Positions 16,463-25,919 of a stretch of DNA of 37,719 bases are shown here, piece by piece. How positions within the stretch are numbered: position 1 is the stretch's first letter; each line of letters opens with the position of its first letter. The translations under genes were made by a program, and so were the position numbers. Source of the DNA: Candidatus Methylomirabilota bacterium (GTDB lineage Bacteria > Methylomirabilota > Methylomirabilia > Rokubacteriales > CSP1-6); the NCBI GenBank assembly GCA_035936835.1, contig DASYVT010000165.1:1-37719 (forward strand), written 5' to 3'. Under the pieces are notes generated by a model, which was not told where the DNA came from, did not search any database, and saw nothing but the letters and a program-made list of their open reading frames with translations.

Positions 16463-16909
16463 TTATCTGCCGCGCACCGTCAGCACGGGGCAGGGCGCCG
16501 CGGCGACCACACGCGAGGCAACACTGCCCAGGAAGAACTTCGCGAGACCTGTACGGCCGTGGGTGCCGATGACGATCAGGTCGGCCTTCTTCGACTTGGC
16601 CGCTCGCGCGATCTGCTCGTGCGCTACGCCGTCGAGGAGCAGCGTGACCGCCTTGACGCCGGCCTTGCGCGCCTTGGCCTGGAGCGCGCTCAAGTGCTTC
16701 TGCCCGTACTTGCGGGCCGAGGCCTCGAGGTCGTCGTAGACTCTGGGCGAGACGTACCCCTCCCCGGCGATCGGAACCGATGGCGCCAGGACGTGCACGA
16801 GCAGGAGCTGCGCCCGCTCGGCCTTGGCCATGGCGACGGCCCGCGCGAACGCGGCGCCGGACGCGCGAGAGAAGTCGGACGGGTGAAGAATGCGGCGCAA
16901 TCGGCTCAT
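16463..16909 (-). CDS. Universal stress protein (UspA family)
   Basis: The 148-residue UspA-fold protein has an N-terminal ILHPSDFS strand/loop and the ATP-binding signature G-x2-G-x9-G-S in GTHGRTGLAKFFLGSVAS, indicating an ATP-binding UspFG/MJ0577-like member. Its ATG overlaps the stop of the preceding Usp gene (ATGA), so the two are coupled and may heterodimerise. Such proteins respond to starvation, redox or energy stress. Confidence 0.93.
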   Translation of the reverse strand: MSRLRRILHPSDFSRASGAAFARAVAMAKAERAQLLLVHVLAPSVPIAGEGYVSPRVYDDLEASARKYGQKHLSALQAKARKAGVKAVTLLLDGVAHEQIARAAKSKKADLIVIGTHGRTGLAKFFLGSVASRVVAAAPCPVLTVRGR

Positions 16910-17397
16910 GAACGGGCGACCTCTTTCCTCTCCCGGAGCGTCGCGGCACCCTTGGGCGCCTCGATCGGCGCGCCGGGCGCCCGCACGATGCAGATGGGCG
17001 TCGTCGTGCAGCGCAGCACCGACTCGGTGACGCTGCCGAAGATCAGGCGCCCCAGGCCGCTCCGGCCGTGGGTGCTCATGACGATCAGGTCCGCCTTCTT
17101 GAGCTTGGTGGCTTCGATGACGGCGGCGGCCGCGGGCCCGTACCAGACGCTCGTGTCCACGTCCTTGACTCCGCGCTTCGCCAGGCGGTCGGCGACGGCG
17201 GCGAGATATTCCTCGGCTTCGCGGACCACGGCGACCTGCTCGTCCGTGGGATCGGCGCCGGGCAGCGTATGCGCCTCGGCCGCGCGAAGCAGCATCAGCT
17301 TGGACGGCATGCCGCGCCCCAGGTCGAGCGCGGCCTCGATGGCGGCCTCAGCCAGCGCCGACCCGTCCAGCGGAACAAGAATCCTCTCCGTCTTCAT
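16906..17397 (-). CDS. Universal stress protein (UspA family), first gene after the sigma-54 promoter
   Basis: The 163-residue UspA protein starts MKTERILVPLDGS (Asp11 in the nucleotide site) and carries the ATP-binding STHGRSGLGRLIFGSVTES signature, with a short charged C-terminal tail (APKGAATLRERKE). ATG 17397 has GAGGAGG upstream. A perfect -24/-12 promoter lies about 53-68 bp before the start, so this gene and those after it are probably sigma-54 dependent. Confidence 0.93.
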   Translation of the reverse strand: MKTERILVPLDGSALAEAAIEAALDLGRGMPSKLMLLRAAEAHTLPGADPTDEQVAVVREAEEYLAAVADRLAKRGVKDVDTSVWYGPAAAAVIEATKLKKADLIVMSTHGRSGLGRLIFGSVTESVLRCTTTPICIVRAPGAPIEAPKGAATLRERKEVARS

Positions 17398-17449
17398 GTC
17401 TGCCTCCTCTCGGTCCCGTCGTTGCGGGGCCTCTGCGCTATCGAGAGGT

Positions 17450-17465
17450 TGCAACCGGGGTGCCA
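17450..17465 (-). promoter_or_regulatory. Sigma-54 (-24/-12) promoter
   Basis: On the minus strand the sequence reads TGGCAC-CCCGG-TTGCA, an exact match to the sigma-54 consensus TGGCAC-N5-TTGCW with GG and GC at the required spacing. Expected transcription start is near 17440, leaving a leader of about 40 nt before ATG 17397. It lies 28 bp after the stop of the secreted-protein gene. An NtrC-family activator is encoded 550 bp upstream. Confidence 0.85.
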
Positions 17466-17492
17466 CCGGGGGAGGCAAAGGAAAACGGCGCT

Positions 17493-17948
17493 TTAGGCGG
17501 GAGCGCGCTCGAGCGGGATGGGTCGTCCCCTCCCCGCTGGGTCACGCGCGCCTCGCCTGGGTCTCGGCCGGGCGTGCCGCGGAGGTCCTCCCCCGTACTG
17601 GACGCGGTAGCGGGTCTGTCGGGCGGCTTCGAGGGTGGGGGTCGAGAGCGACAGCGTCGCGGTGTCGCCGGGACCGAGTGAGGCGGGGACCGGCGTGCCG
17701 GTGCGCGCCAACAGGAGCTTGCCGAAGAAGTCGTAGAACTCGACCGTCACCCGGAGCCCACGCACGGGGTACGGGGAGACGTTCTTGAGAAGGACGACGT
17801 GTTCGACCGTGCCGTGCTTCTTGCTGCCGTGCTTCTTGCTAACAACGGGGGTGCGCGTCTCCTGGACGACGACCACGGGATCACCGGCCTCGGCGGGAGA
17901 GGCGAGCGTTACAGCGATCCACAGGAGGGCCGCGAGCCAGGGCTTCAT
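17493..17948 (-). CDS. Secreted FxLYD-like domain protein
   Basis: The 151-residue protein has a clear signal peptide (MKPWLAALLWIAVTLASPAEA). An immunoglobulin-like strand pattern follows, HVVLLKNVSPYPVRGLRVTVEFYDFFGKLL, resembling the FxLYD family. A short KKHG repeat (KKHGSKKHG, from a 12-bp tandem duplication) precedes the domain. The C-terminal 35 residues are Arg/Pro-rich low complexity, and the end of the gene may be frayed. Role unknown; it is probably periplasmic or surface-associated. It lies between the sigma-54 activator and the sigma-54 promoter on the same strand. Confidence 0.7.
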   Translation of the reverse strand: MKPWLAALLWIAVTLASPAEAGDPVVVVQETRTPVVSKKHGSKKHGTVEHVVLLKNVSPYPVRGLRVTVEFYDFFGKLLLARTGTPVPASLGPGDTATLSLSTPTLEAARQTRYRVQYGGGPPRHARPRPRRGARDPAGRGRPIPLERAPA

Positions 17949-18013
17949 GCCCCGGCAGGCTAGGGCGCGGGCTTCACCTCGTCAATGTCCGGACTTGGAT
18001 ACGGCTTGAGGAC

Positions 18014-19401
<1,388 letters not shown>

Positions 19402-19405
<4 letters not shown>

Positions 19406-21057
19406 GCCTGCCCCCCGACGGCGGCCCGCGCGCCCGAGACGGGGAAGGTCAAGGTGAAGGTCGTGCCCTCGCCCGGGCGCGACTCGACATCCACCGTGCC
19501 GTGGTGATCGCGCACGATGCCGTAGGAGATGGAGAGCCCCAGGCCCGTGCCTTCGGCCTTGGTGGTGAAGAACGGGTCGAAGATCCTCGGCAGGGCCTCG
19601 GGCGGGATGCCGGGGCCCGTGTCACGCACGAGAAGGCGCACGGCGTCCGGCTCGCCGGCTGCGCGGGAGGTCTCGACGGTGATCTCGCCTCCTCCGTCGA
19701 CGGCGTCCCGCGCGTTGGTCAACAGGTTGAGGACGACCTGCTGGAGCGTGTTGCCGTCGCCCCAGAGCGACGGCAGGTCGGGCGCGAGCCGCCGCGTCAC
19801 CGTCACGCCCTGCTTGCCGATGGGCCGCTCGACCAGGAGGAGCGTCTCCTCGACGAGGTGGTTGAGGTCCACGGGGCCGTGGAGCCCGGAGGACTGGCGG
19901 CTGAAGGACAGGAGGCCCTGGGCGATGCGCGCGACGCGCTGGGCGTGGCGGTGGAGCACGCGCAGGTCCTCGGCGAGCCGGCCGTGGATGGGCTGCGCCT
20001 CCACGTCGAGGAGCATGATCTCGATGCGCGAGGAGATGACCCCGATGGGGTTGTTGAGCTCGTGCGCCAGGCCTGCCGCCATCGTCCCGAGCGCCGCGAG
20101 CTTCTCGGACTGGCGGGCGCCCCGCTCGAGCGCCACGTGCTCGGTGATGTCCTGGACCAGGAGCACAGCGCCCGCGGGCTCGCCATGGTCGCGCAGGAGG
20201 CTGCCCTTGAGGTTCTGCACCGCGCGCCCTCCCCCCGACCGCTCGTGCTCGACAGCTTCCAGCGTGAACCCCTCGGTCTCGCCGCGCAGCAGCTGTTCGA
20301 GCGGCGCGCGGAGCGCCTCGCGACGGTACACCGGGAACACGTCGAAGAACGGGCGGCCCGCGACGTCCCGGGCCGCAAGCCCCGTCTGGGTTTCCATCGC
20401 GCGGTTGAACGCGATGATGGCGCCCGCGCGGTCGAGCGCCACCACGCCGTCGCGCAGGCTCTCGACTACGCTCTGGATGAAGCGCTCGCGCTCCCGGGCA
20501 GCAGTGGTGAGCGCCACAACCTCGAGGCGCTCGCGCTCTTCGATCTGGCCCAGGACCCCGACTCCCACGGCCGTGCCCAGCAGGACCGCGAGCCGGACGG
20601 CGGTGTTGGCCCACTCAGATTCCGTGATGGTCGGCCAGACCACCGCGACGTACGCCGCGGCCGCCGCCATCGCGACGGCGACCCCCCGCACCATCCCGTA
20701 GTAGTAGGACTGGAGGCCCGCGATCAGGAGAAGCGCCAGGAAGAGGATGCTCGGCGCGCCGCCCGTGAGCCGGATCAGGAGCAGCGCGAACGCGAGGTCG
20801 GTCGCCAGGACTACCATGCTGAGACGGAGCATCCGGCCGGGCCAGCGCCAGAGGGCGAACGTGAGCGCCACGCTGTAGAGAAGGAAGCCGAGCATGGCGC
20901 CGTGCACCGGGCGCCAGCCTTCGTGCGCGGGCGGGGCGAGCAGGATCCAGACGAGCCCCGCCATGACCGCCAGCCAGCGCAGCAGCGGAAGCGCGAGCAC
21001 GCGCGGGCCGCCGATGCGGCGGGCCTCGCGGTCGAGGAAGAGACGGGCGCGCGACAT
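19402..21057 (-). CDS. Membrane PAS-domain sensor histidine kinase
   Basis: The 551-residue kinase has about six N-terminal TM segments (residues 20-170), then a PAS domain (about 190-310, VVALDRAGAIIAFNRAMETQTG). HisKA has the phospho-acceptor His332 in GLAHELNNPIGV, and the HATPase domain has N, G1 and G2 boxes (LLTNARDAV, DTGPGIP, GTGLGLSI). No periplasmic loop is obvious, so it probably senses a membrane-borne signal or one delivered through the PAS pocket. ATG 21057 has no Shine-Dalgarno; a perfect TATAAT ends 7 nt before it, implying a leaderless message. It overlaps the NtrC-type partner gene. Confidence 0.93.
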
Positions 21058-21063
21058 GGCTGG

Positions 21064-21070
21064 TATTATA
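21064..21070. promoter_or_regulatory. Shared divergent -10 element with leaderless geometry on both strands
   Basis: The heptamer TATTATA reads TATTAT on plus (5/6 to consensus) and TATAAT on minus (6/6). Exactly 7 nt separate each hexamer from an ATG: 21077 on plus and 21057 on minus. Neither start has a ribosome binding site in the remaining space, so both transcripts would begin at or next to the start codon. No good -35 is visible on either side. Confidence 0.55.
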
Positions 21071-21076
21071 CGGGCG

Positions 21077-21283
21077 ATGCTTGGATCGGAGCCGACGCGC
21101 TCACACCGCGTGCTGCGGGGACTCGCCGTGCTGGCGGTGGTGGCGATGGCCTTCTTCGCTGGGATGCTGGTCGAGCGCCTGCGGCTCGACGCGCGACGCG
21201 AAGACATGCTGCGGCGCTACAACCAGGTCCTCCAGCAGTACCGCGACCAGCAGATGCGCTCGGAGAAGACGATACAGCGCTAG
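21077..21283 (+). CDS. Small single-pass membrane protein with coiled-coil tail
   Basis: The 68-residue protein starts at ATG 21077. It has a basic N-terminus (RSHRVLRG), one TM helix (LAVLAVVAMAFFAGMLV) and a C-terminal charged helix likely to form a coiled coil (VERLRLDARREDMLRRYNQ). The longer frame upstream runs antisense through the kinase and is rejected. It is divergent from the sensor kinase and shares its -10 region, so it may modulate that kinase; this is inference. No family recognised. Confidence 0.6.
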   Translation: MLGSEPTRSHRVLRGLAVLAVVAMAFFAGMLVERLRLDARREDMLRRYNQVLQQYRDQQMRSEKTIQR

Positions 21284-21313
21284 CCGGACGGCGCGGGGGA
21301 CGGGATGCGTCGC

Positions 21314-21736
21314 CTACTTCGCCAGGAGCACGGAGCAGGGCGAGAGGCGGATGATGCTCTGGGCCGTGCTGCCCATGACGCGCTCGAAGATGCGACTGTG
21401 ACCGTGATAGCCCGCCAAGAGGAGATCGAAGCCCCCCTCCTTGGCGTAGTTGACGATGATCTCGACCTCGTGCCCCTGCCGGATCGCCGTCTGGAGCTCG
21501 ACGCCGGCGAGGGCCGCCTGATCCCGCGCCTCTTTGGTCAGCACACGGAAGTACTCGTCCACGCGCTCCTTGGCGTCCTGGACCTCACCGACGGTGGCGG
21601 CGTAGTGGGGCAGATGCTCCTCGACCGAAATGCTCCGGAGCTCGGTGCCGAGACTCTTCGCGAGTCCGATCCCGACCCTGAGGGCCGCCTTGGCGCCCTC
21701 CGAGCCGTCGTACGCGACGAGGATCTTTCTGAACAT
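21314..21736 (-). CDS. Universal stress protein (UspA family)
   Basis: The 140-residue protein starts FRKILVAYDGSEGA and has an ATP-site variant AGYHGHSRIFERVMGSTAQS, keeping G-x2-G and G-S/T but with HGHS instead of HGRS/T. It is the third Usp in the window. It lies 14 bp after the antiporter gene in the same direction, suggesting that amidase, antiporter and Usp are one transcript. Usp partners of Kef-like antiporters are common and may regulate transport. Confidence 0.92.
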   Translation of the reverse strand: MFRKILVAYDGSEGAKAALRVGIGLAKSLGTELRSISVEEHLPHYAATVGEVQDAKERVDEYFRVLTKEARDQAALAGVELQTAIRQGHEVEIIVNYAKEGGFDLLLAGYHGHSRIFERVMGSTAQSIIRLSPCSVLLAK

Positions 21737-21750
21737 GGCGTCCTCCCTCC

Positions 21751-22929
21751 TCAGGACGTCGGCGCGCCCGAGGGCCGGACCGCGGCGTCCGCCGGCTCTC
21801 GACTCGCGGCGGGGACCGGAAGCAGATGCCGCGGCATGAACCAGGCATTGGCGATCATGGTCGGGATCACGGCGCTGCCGATGACGGCCGAGACCAGGTG
21901 CGAGTACTGGGCCGGCGTGATAACCCCGTGGTTGAGCCCAAAGAGGGCTGAGATGGTTCCGAAGGTGAGCCCAGTGGACATCATGAGCGTGTAGTAGACG
22001 TCGGCCCCTTCCCGGTGGCCGAAGATCCGCACCGACGGGAAGACGCCCGCGAGCTTGCTGACCATTTTGGCGAAGAAGAGCACGACGAGGGCGCCGGGGG
22101 CGGCGACGAGCGCGGGCACGGAAACGAGGGACCCGGCGCGGAGGAAATAGAAGGGCGTCAAGAGCCCGAAGGTCAGCGTGCGCAATCGCCGGATCAGGGC
22201 GTGGTCCTTGCCGACGGTGCCGGCCAGGACCATGCCGATGATGTACGCGGGCAGCACCGGCTCGCTGTCCGCCCAGAGCGCGAGGCCACCCATCGCGAAG
22301 AGCGCCAGCAGGAGGAACTTCGTCTCGAACTCCGACACCCGGCCCCCGTATCGGCGGAAGATCCCCGGGGTCACGAACGGCAGGACCACGAAGATCGCCA
22401 GCGACAGTGCGACGAAAACCAGGGTGCGCACCGTGAACGGCGCGAAGATGATACCGAGGGCGATCACGGTTCCAAGGTCAGTGATGAAACAGGCGGCGAG
22501 GATGACCTTGCCGTAGTCCGTCGTGTTGAAGCCGAGCTCGAGCATGACCGCGTAGACCACCGCGACCGACGTCGTCGAGAGCGCCACCCCCGCAAGCCAG
22601 GCGGCCATCGGTGCCCAGCCGAGAAGGTAGTAGGCGACGGCGGCCGAGCCAAGAAACGGGGCGAAAAAGCTCACGAGACCGACCACGGTCGCCTCCTTCC
22701 ACTTGACGCGGAAGACGGCCGGGTCGATCTCGGCGCCCGCCAGGAAGGTGAGAACGATCGCGCCCGTCCCCGCGAGGAAGCCGATCCATGGCGTCTGGGC
22801 GCCGAGTCCTGCGCCGCCGAGGAGGACGGCGACGATGAGCTGCGCCACCGTGCCGACCACGATCTCGGAGAGCGCCGTCGAGACCTTGAACCAGATGGCC
22901 AGCAGCGTGGCGACGAGCGCGAGCCCCAC
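21751..22929 (-). CDS. Kef-type cation:proton antiporter (CPA2), membrane domain only
   Basis: The polytopic protein (392 residues from GTG 22929) has the CPA2 pattern: GFLAGTGAIVLTFLAGAEIDP, then ALSTTSVAVVYAV, and ACFITDLGTVIALG with the unwound TD pair. It lacks a C-terminal RCK/TrkA domain. It probably exchanges Na+ or K+ for H+. The start is odd: similarity to relatives continues upstream of GTG 22929 (NTWFLAALWV...) to an ATA at 22962. GGAG lies at ideal distance before that ATA, within and after the amidase stop codon TAG (22972-22974), which is in the same frame. There is no ATG, GTG or TTG in between. The true start may be AUA 22962 or CUG 22935. Confidence 0.88.
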   Translation of the reverse strand: MGLALVATLLAIWFKVSTALSEIVVGTVAQLIVAVLLGGAGLGAQTPWIGFLAGTGAIVLTFLAGAEIDPAVFRVKWKEATVVGLVSFFAPFLGSAAVAYYLLGWAPMAAWLAGVALSTTSVAVVYAVMLELGFNTTDYGKVILAACFITDLGTVIALGIIFAPFTVRTLVFVALSLAIFVVLPFVTPGIFRRYGGRVSEFETKFLLLALFAMGGLALWADSEPVLPAYIIGMVLAGTVGKDHALIRRLRTLTFGLLTPFYFLRAGSLVSVPALVAAPGALVVLFFAKMVSKLAGVFPSVRIFGHREGADVYYTLMMSTGLTFGTISALFGLNHGVITPAQYSHLVSAVIGSAVIPTMIANAWFMPRHLLPVPAASREPADAAVRPSGAPTS

Positions 22930-22971
22930 CCACAGTGCCGCGAGGAACCACGTGTTGTCTATTGCTGGCTC

Positions 22972-24390
22972 CTACCCGGCTTCGGGCGGGCGCCGCGCGG
23001 CCCACGGCTGCGCCGCCTCGAAAGCGGCCGAGGCGGCGAGCACCGCGCGCTCGGCGAAGCGCCGGCCCACGATCTGGAGCCCCACGGGCAGTCCTGCCGC
23101 CGTCATAGCCACAGGCACGGTCGCCGCGGGCTGGCCCGTCAGGTTGAACGGGAACGTGAACGCGATCCAGCCGAGCCCGGACACGGGCTCGCCGTTGATC
23201 TCCGTGACGGAAGGGCGCGCGACGGGAAACGGCGGCACGGCCACGGTCGGCGTGATCAGCAGATCGAAGCGGGCGAGGAAGCGCTGGACGTCGGTCCACA
23301 GCTCCTTCCGCCGGCGGGCGGCGTCCATGTACTGGTCGATCGTGATCGTGTGCCCGTACTTGAGCACCGCGACGAAGCTCGGGTCGAGCCGGTCGGCGCT
23401 GTCCTCGAGCCGCTCCCGCCAGGCCGCGTAGCTCTCGGCGGCGCTCAACGTCCGGAAGATCTCCTCGGGGTTCTCCCAGCTCGGCGTCACCACCTCGACG
23501 TGGCAACCCAGCCCTTCGAACTGCTCGGCCGCCGCGGCGCAGAGCTCCGCGACTTCGGGATCCACGAGCGCGTAGCCAAAATCCGCCGACCAGCCGACAC
23601 TGAGCCCCTCGAGCCCGCCCTCGCAGGCCGCGAGAAACGGCGGTCCTCCGTCGGCGGGAAGCGACCAGCGGTCACGGTCATCCGGCCCGGCGAGCGCGTC
23701 GAGCATGAGGGCCGCGTCACGCACGGTGCGTGTCATCGGCCCTGTCACCGAGAAGTTTTGCCAGCCGGGGAAGCCCGGTCCGTGGGGCACGCGGCCGAAG
23801 GAGGGCTTGAGGCCGTAGATGCCGCAGAAGGAGGCCGGGATGCGGATCGAGCCGCCGCCGTCGGTGCCCAGCGCCAGCGGGCCCATGCCCGCGGCCACGG
23901 CTACTCCCGCCCCGCCGCTCGAACCGCCGGGCGTCAGCGCGGGGTTCCACGGATTGCGCGTGATGCCGAAGAGCGGGTTGTCCGTGACGCCCTTGTGGCC
24001 GAACTCCGGCGTGTTGGTCTTGCCGAGGATGATGGCGCCGGCGCCCTTGAGCCGCTCGACCGCGACCGCGTCCTCCTCCGGCACGTGGTCGGCGAAGAGG
24101 CGCGAGCCGCCCGTGGTCGGCACGCGGCGCATGAAAACCAGGTCCTTGACCGAGACCGGCACGCCGTGGAGCGGGCCCAGCTCCTCGCCGGTCATCACCG
24201 CCACCTCGGCCGCCTGAGCGGCGTCGCGGGCTTCCTCCGCCGTGACGGCGCAGTAAGCGTTGAGCGTCGGGTTCACGCGCTCGATCTGCGCGAGCGCGGC
24301 GTCCGTCACCTCGACCGGCGAGACTTTCTTTTCTCGGACGAGCGCGGCCAGTTCGAGCGCGGGGAGCCAGCAGAGATCTTGGGTGGCCAT
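22972..24390 (-). CDS. Amidase (amidase-signature family)
   Basis: The 472-residue hydrolase has the Ser-cisSer-Lys triad: Lys82 in VSVKDLVF, cis-Ser157 in PGGSSGGAG and nucleophile Ser181 in GTDGGGSIRIPA. It would hydrolyse a small amide to acid and ammonia; it is GatA-like in sequence, but no gatB or gatC is adjacent, so a catabolic amidase is more likely. The C-terminus ends at TAG 22972, in frame with the downstream antiporter. ATG 24390 is 13 bp after a possible short secreted-peptide ORF. Confidence 0.92.
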   Translation of the reverse strand: MATQDLCWLPALELAALVREKKVSPVEVTDAALAQIERVNPTLNAYCAVTAEEARDAAQAAEVAVMTGEELGPLHGVPVSVKDLVFMRRVPTTGGSRLFADHVPEEDAVAVERLKGAGAIILGKTNTPEFGHKGVTDNPLFGITRNPWNPALTPGGSSGGAGVAVAAGMGPLALGTDGGGSIRIPASFCGIYGLKPSFGRVPHGPGFPGWQNFSVTGPMTRTVRDAALMLDALAGPDDRDRWSLPADGGPPFLAACEGGLEGLSVGWSADFGYALVDPEVAELCAAAAEQFEGLGCHVEVVTPSWENPEEIFRTLSAAESYAAWRERLEDSADRLDPSFVAVLKYGHTITIDQYMDAARRRKELWTDVQRFLARFDLLITPTVAVPPFPVARPSVTEINGEPVSGLGWIAFTFPFNLTGQPAATVPVAMTAAGLPVGLQIVGRRFAERAVLAASAAFEAAQPWAARRPPEAG

Positions 24391-24403
24391 CAGGGGGCGG
24401 CCA

Positions 24404-24520
24404 TCAACGAGGGGCGTTGAGCCGGGCCACGGGGATGTCGGCGAAGGGCTGGTTGGACGGCGCGCCCCCGACTGTGCGGGCGGCGCAGAGGAGACTCGCG
24501 ACGATCAGGAAGACGCGCAC
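24404..24520 (-). CDS. Possible 38-residue exported peptide
   Basis: A GTG-initiated ORF encodes MRVFLIVASLLCAARTVGGA followed by a short polar tail ending in LNAPR. The first half looks like a signal peptide. TACAAT lies 6 nt before the GTG, the leaderless layout seen elsewhere in the window. It ends 13 bp before the amidase start. It could be a real small gene, a signal-peptide remnant of a lost gene, or chance. Confidence 0.3.
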   Translation of the reverse strand: MRVFLIVASLLCAARTVGGAPSNQPFADIPVARLNAPR

Positions 24521-24526
24521 GCGCGG

Positions 24527-24536
24527 ATTGTATCAT
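24527..24536. promoter_or_regulatory. Overlapping divergent -10-like boxes
   Basis: TACAAT on minus (24532-24527) faces the amidase side, 6 nt from GTG 24520. TATCAT on plus (24531-24536) is 10 nt before ATG 24547. No ribosome binding site is seen before either start, as at 21064-21070. There are no clear -35 boxes. Confidence 0.35.
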
Positions 24537-24546
24537 CATCGGGTCC

Positions 24547-25911
24547 ATGAACCCGAGCGCCCTGCCCCGCCTACGCGAGTGGCTTGCGCGCCCCGAGATC
24601 GCCTCGCTCGACCCACGGCGCATCGCGGCCCTCGCCGCCGCGCTCACCGGCTCGGATCCGCCGGTGCGCGTTGAGCGCTGGGGCACGGTCGTGGGCTACG
24701 AGGCCGGGCCGCCGCGCCGCCGGCTCGTCCAGTTCGACCGCCACGGCCACTTGGTCACCGCCTGCCGCTGGAGCCCCGACGGCGCGCTCGACTGGGCGCG
24801 CTGCCGCGCGGCCGACGGCCGGTGGATCGGCGTGGAGCCCGGCGGCGTTGAGCACCAGGCTTGGGAGCACCCGGCCTGGGGCCGCTCGGATCGCGTCTGG
24901 CTTCTCGATGGAGTGGAAGAAGCCTGGGGGGATGAACCCTGGCGCCCGGTCGAGCCGCTGACCGTCTTTCGGTCGCTCGACTGGGCGGCGCTCGACCACA
25001 TTCCGCCGCTGGCCGAGCCGCAGCGCCTGCCGCCCGGGGCGGGCAGCGCGGTGCTGAACCTGGTCGCGTCGCTGATGAAAGACCAGGGCGTCGCGCGCGT
25101 GCGCTACCGCGGCCCCTTCCCCTCCGAGCAGCTCTTCACGACGCTGCTCGAGTGCTTCCGCTACGACCCGGGCCAGGCGCTGCCGCTCGAGCGCTTCCTG
25201 GCCGACGGAGGGCTCGACTGGCTGCCGGCGCCCTACGAGAGCCACCGTGTCGCGGCGTGGGCGACGGTCCAGCTGCGCCAGGACATCGAGAAGGTGGTTG
25301 CGGACGGCGTCACCTTCTACCGGCCGGAATGGCAGGGCATTGCGCGACGGGAAGCGCGGGTGATCCGTGATGACGGCGAGCGCGTCGTCTGCTCGCTCTG
25401 GGCGCTGGGAGGCCCGCTCGAGGACCGGCTCATCCTCGACCGCTCGGGCGAGATCCACGAGGCGCCGGCGGCGAGCGCCCGGGAGGTGCCTCCGGCGCCT
25501 CTCCCCCCGGTGTGGAATTCGGCGCTGGGCGACCTGATCGCGCGCGAGAGCGCTCCGGCGTTGGGTCCTGCGATCATGGAAGTGCTCAGCCACACTGCGC
25601 TCGAATGGGGCGCGGTGCCGGGCGATCTCGTGCGGGCATGGGACACGCGCATCAGGCTGAGCGCGCGGCTCCGCGAGGCCGGAGCCGCCTCGCTCGGGAG
25701 CGCCGCGCCGGGGCGGGAGCGCGCGGAACAGGCGCTCCGGTTCGTCCTCGAAGTGGCGCGCCTCCTGGGGCCTGAGGTGCGCGGCCGCGCCCAGGCGCTC
25801 CTGGAATCACTGCCGGAGGAGGAGCAGGCGCGGCGCGTCCTAGCGGCAGCGGAGGAGCCCGAGGCGCTCGACGAATCCGTCGGCCGCCTGATCACCCTCC
25901 TCGCCCGCTGA
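24547..25911 (+). CDS. Uncharacterised 454-residue cytoplasmic protein
   Basis: I do not recognise this protein. It has no signal peptide or TM segment. Its codon pattern is like that of its neighbours, and it is open for 454 codons on a strand otherwise almost unused here. The N-terminal half is rich in Trp and Arg with a repeating W-x-G character (RLVQFDRHGHLVTACRWSPDG, WIGVEPGGVEHQAWEHPAWG), hinting at beta-strand repeats. The middle holds a helical part (LLECFRYDPGQALPLERFL), and the C-terminus a helical Ala/Leu-rich bundle. It converges on the M50-like gene with an 8-bp gap. Confidence 0.75.
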   Translation: MNPSALPRLREWLARPEIASLDPRRIAALAAALTGSDPPVRVERWGTVVGYEAGPPRRRLVQFDRHGHLVTACRWSPDGALDWARCRAADGRWIGVEPGGVEHQAWEHPAWGRSDRVWLLDGVEEAWGDEPWRPVEPLTVFRSLDWAALDHIPPLAEPQRLPPGAGSAVLNLVASLMKDQGVARVRYRGPFPSEQLFTTLLECFRYDPGQALPLERFLADGGLDWLPAPYESHRVAAWATVQLRQDIEKVVADGVTFYRPEWQGIARREARVIRDDGERVVCSLWALGGPLEDRLILDRSGEIHEAPAASAREVPPAPLPPVWNSALGDLIARESAPALGPAIMEVLSHTALEWGAVPGDLVRAWDTRIRLSARLREAGAASLGSAAPGRERAEQALRFVLEVARLLGPEVRGRAQALLESLPEEEQARRVLAAAEEPEALDESVGRLITLLAR

Positions 25912-25919
25912 CGTCTAGT

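Noticed and set aside
17401-17449. Possible terminator after the secreted-protein gene
   Set aside because: No stable hairpin followed by a T-run could be found; the region is better explained as the sigma-54 leader.
22015-24420. 801-codon plus-strand open frame
   Set aside because: It runs antisense through the antiporter and amidase, and its composition is dominated by Arg, His, Asp and Glu.
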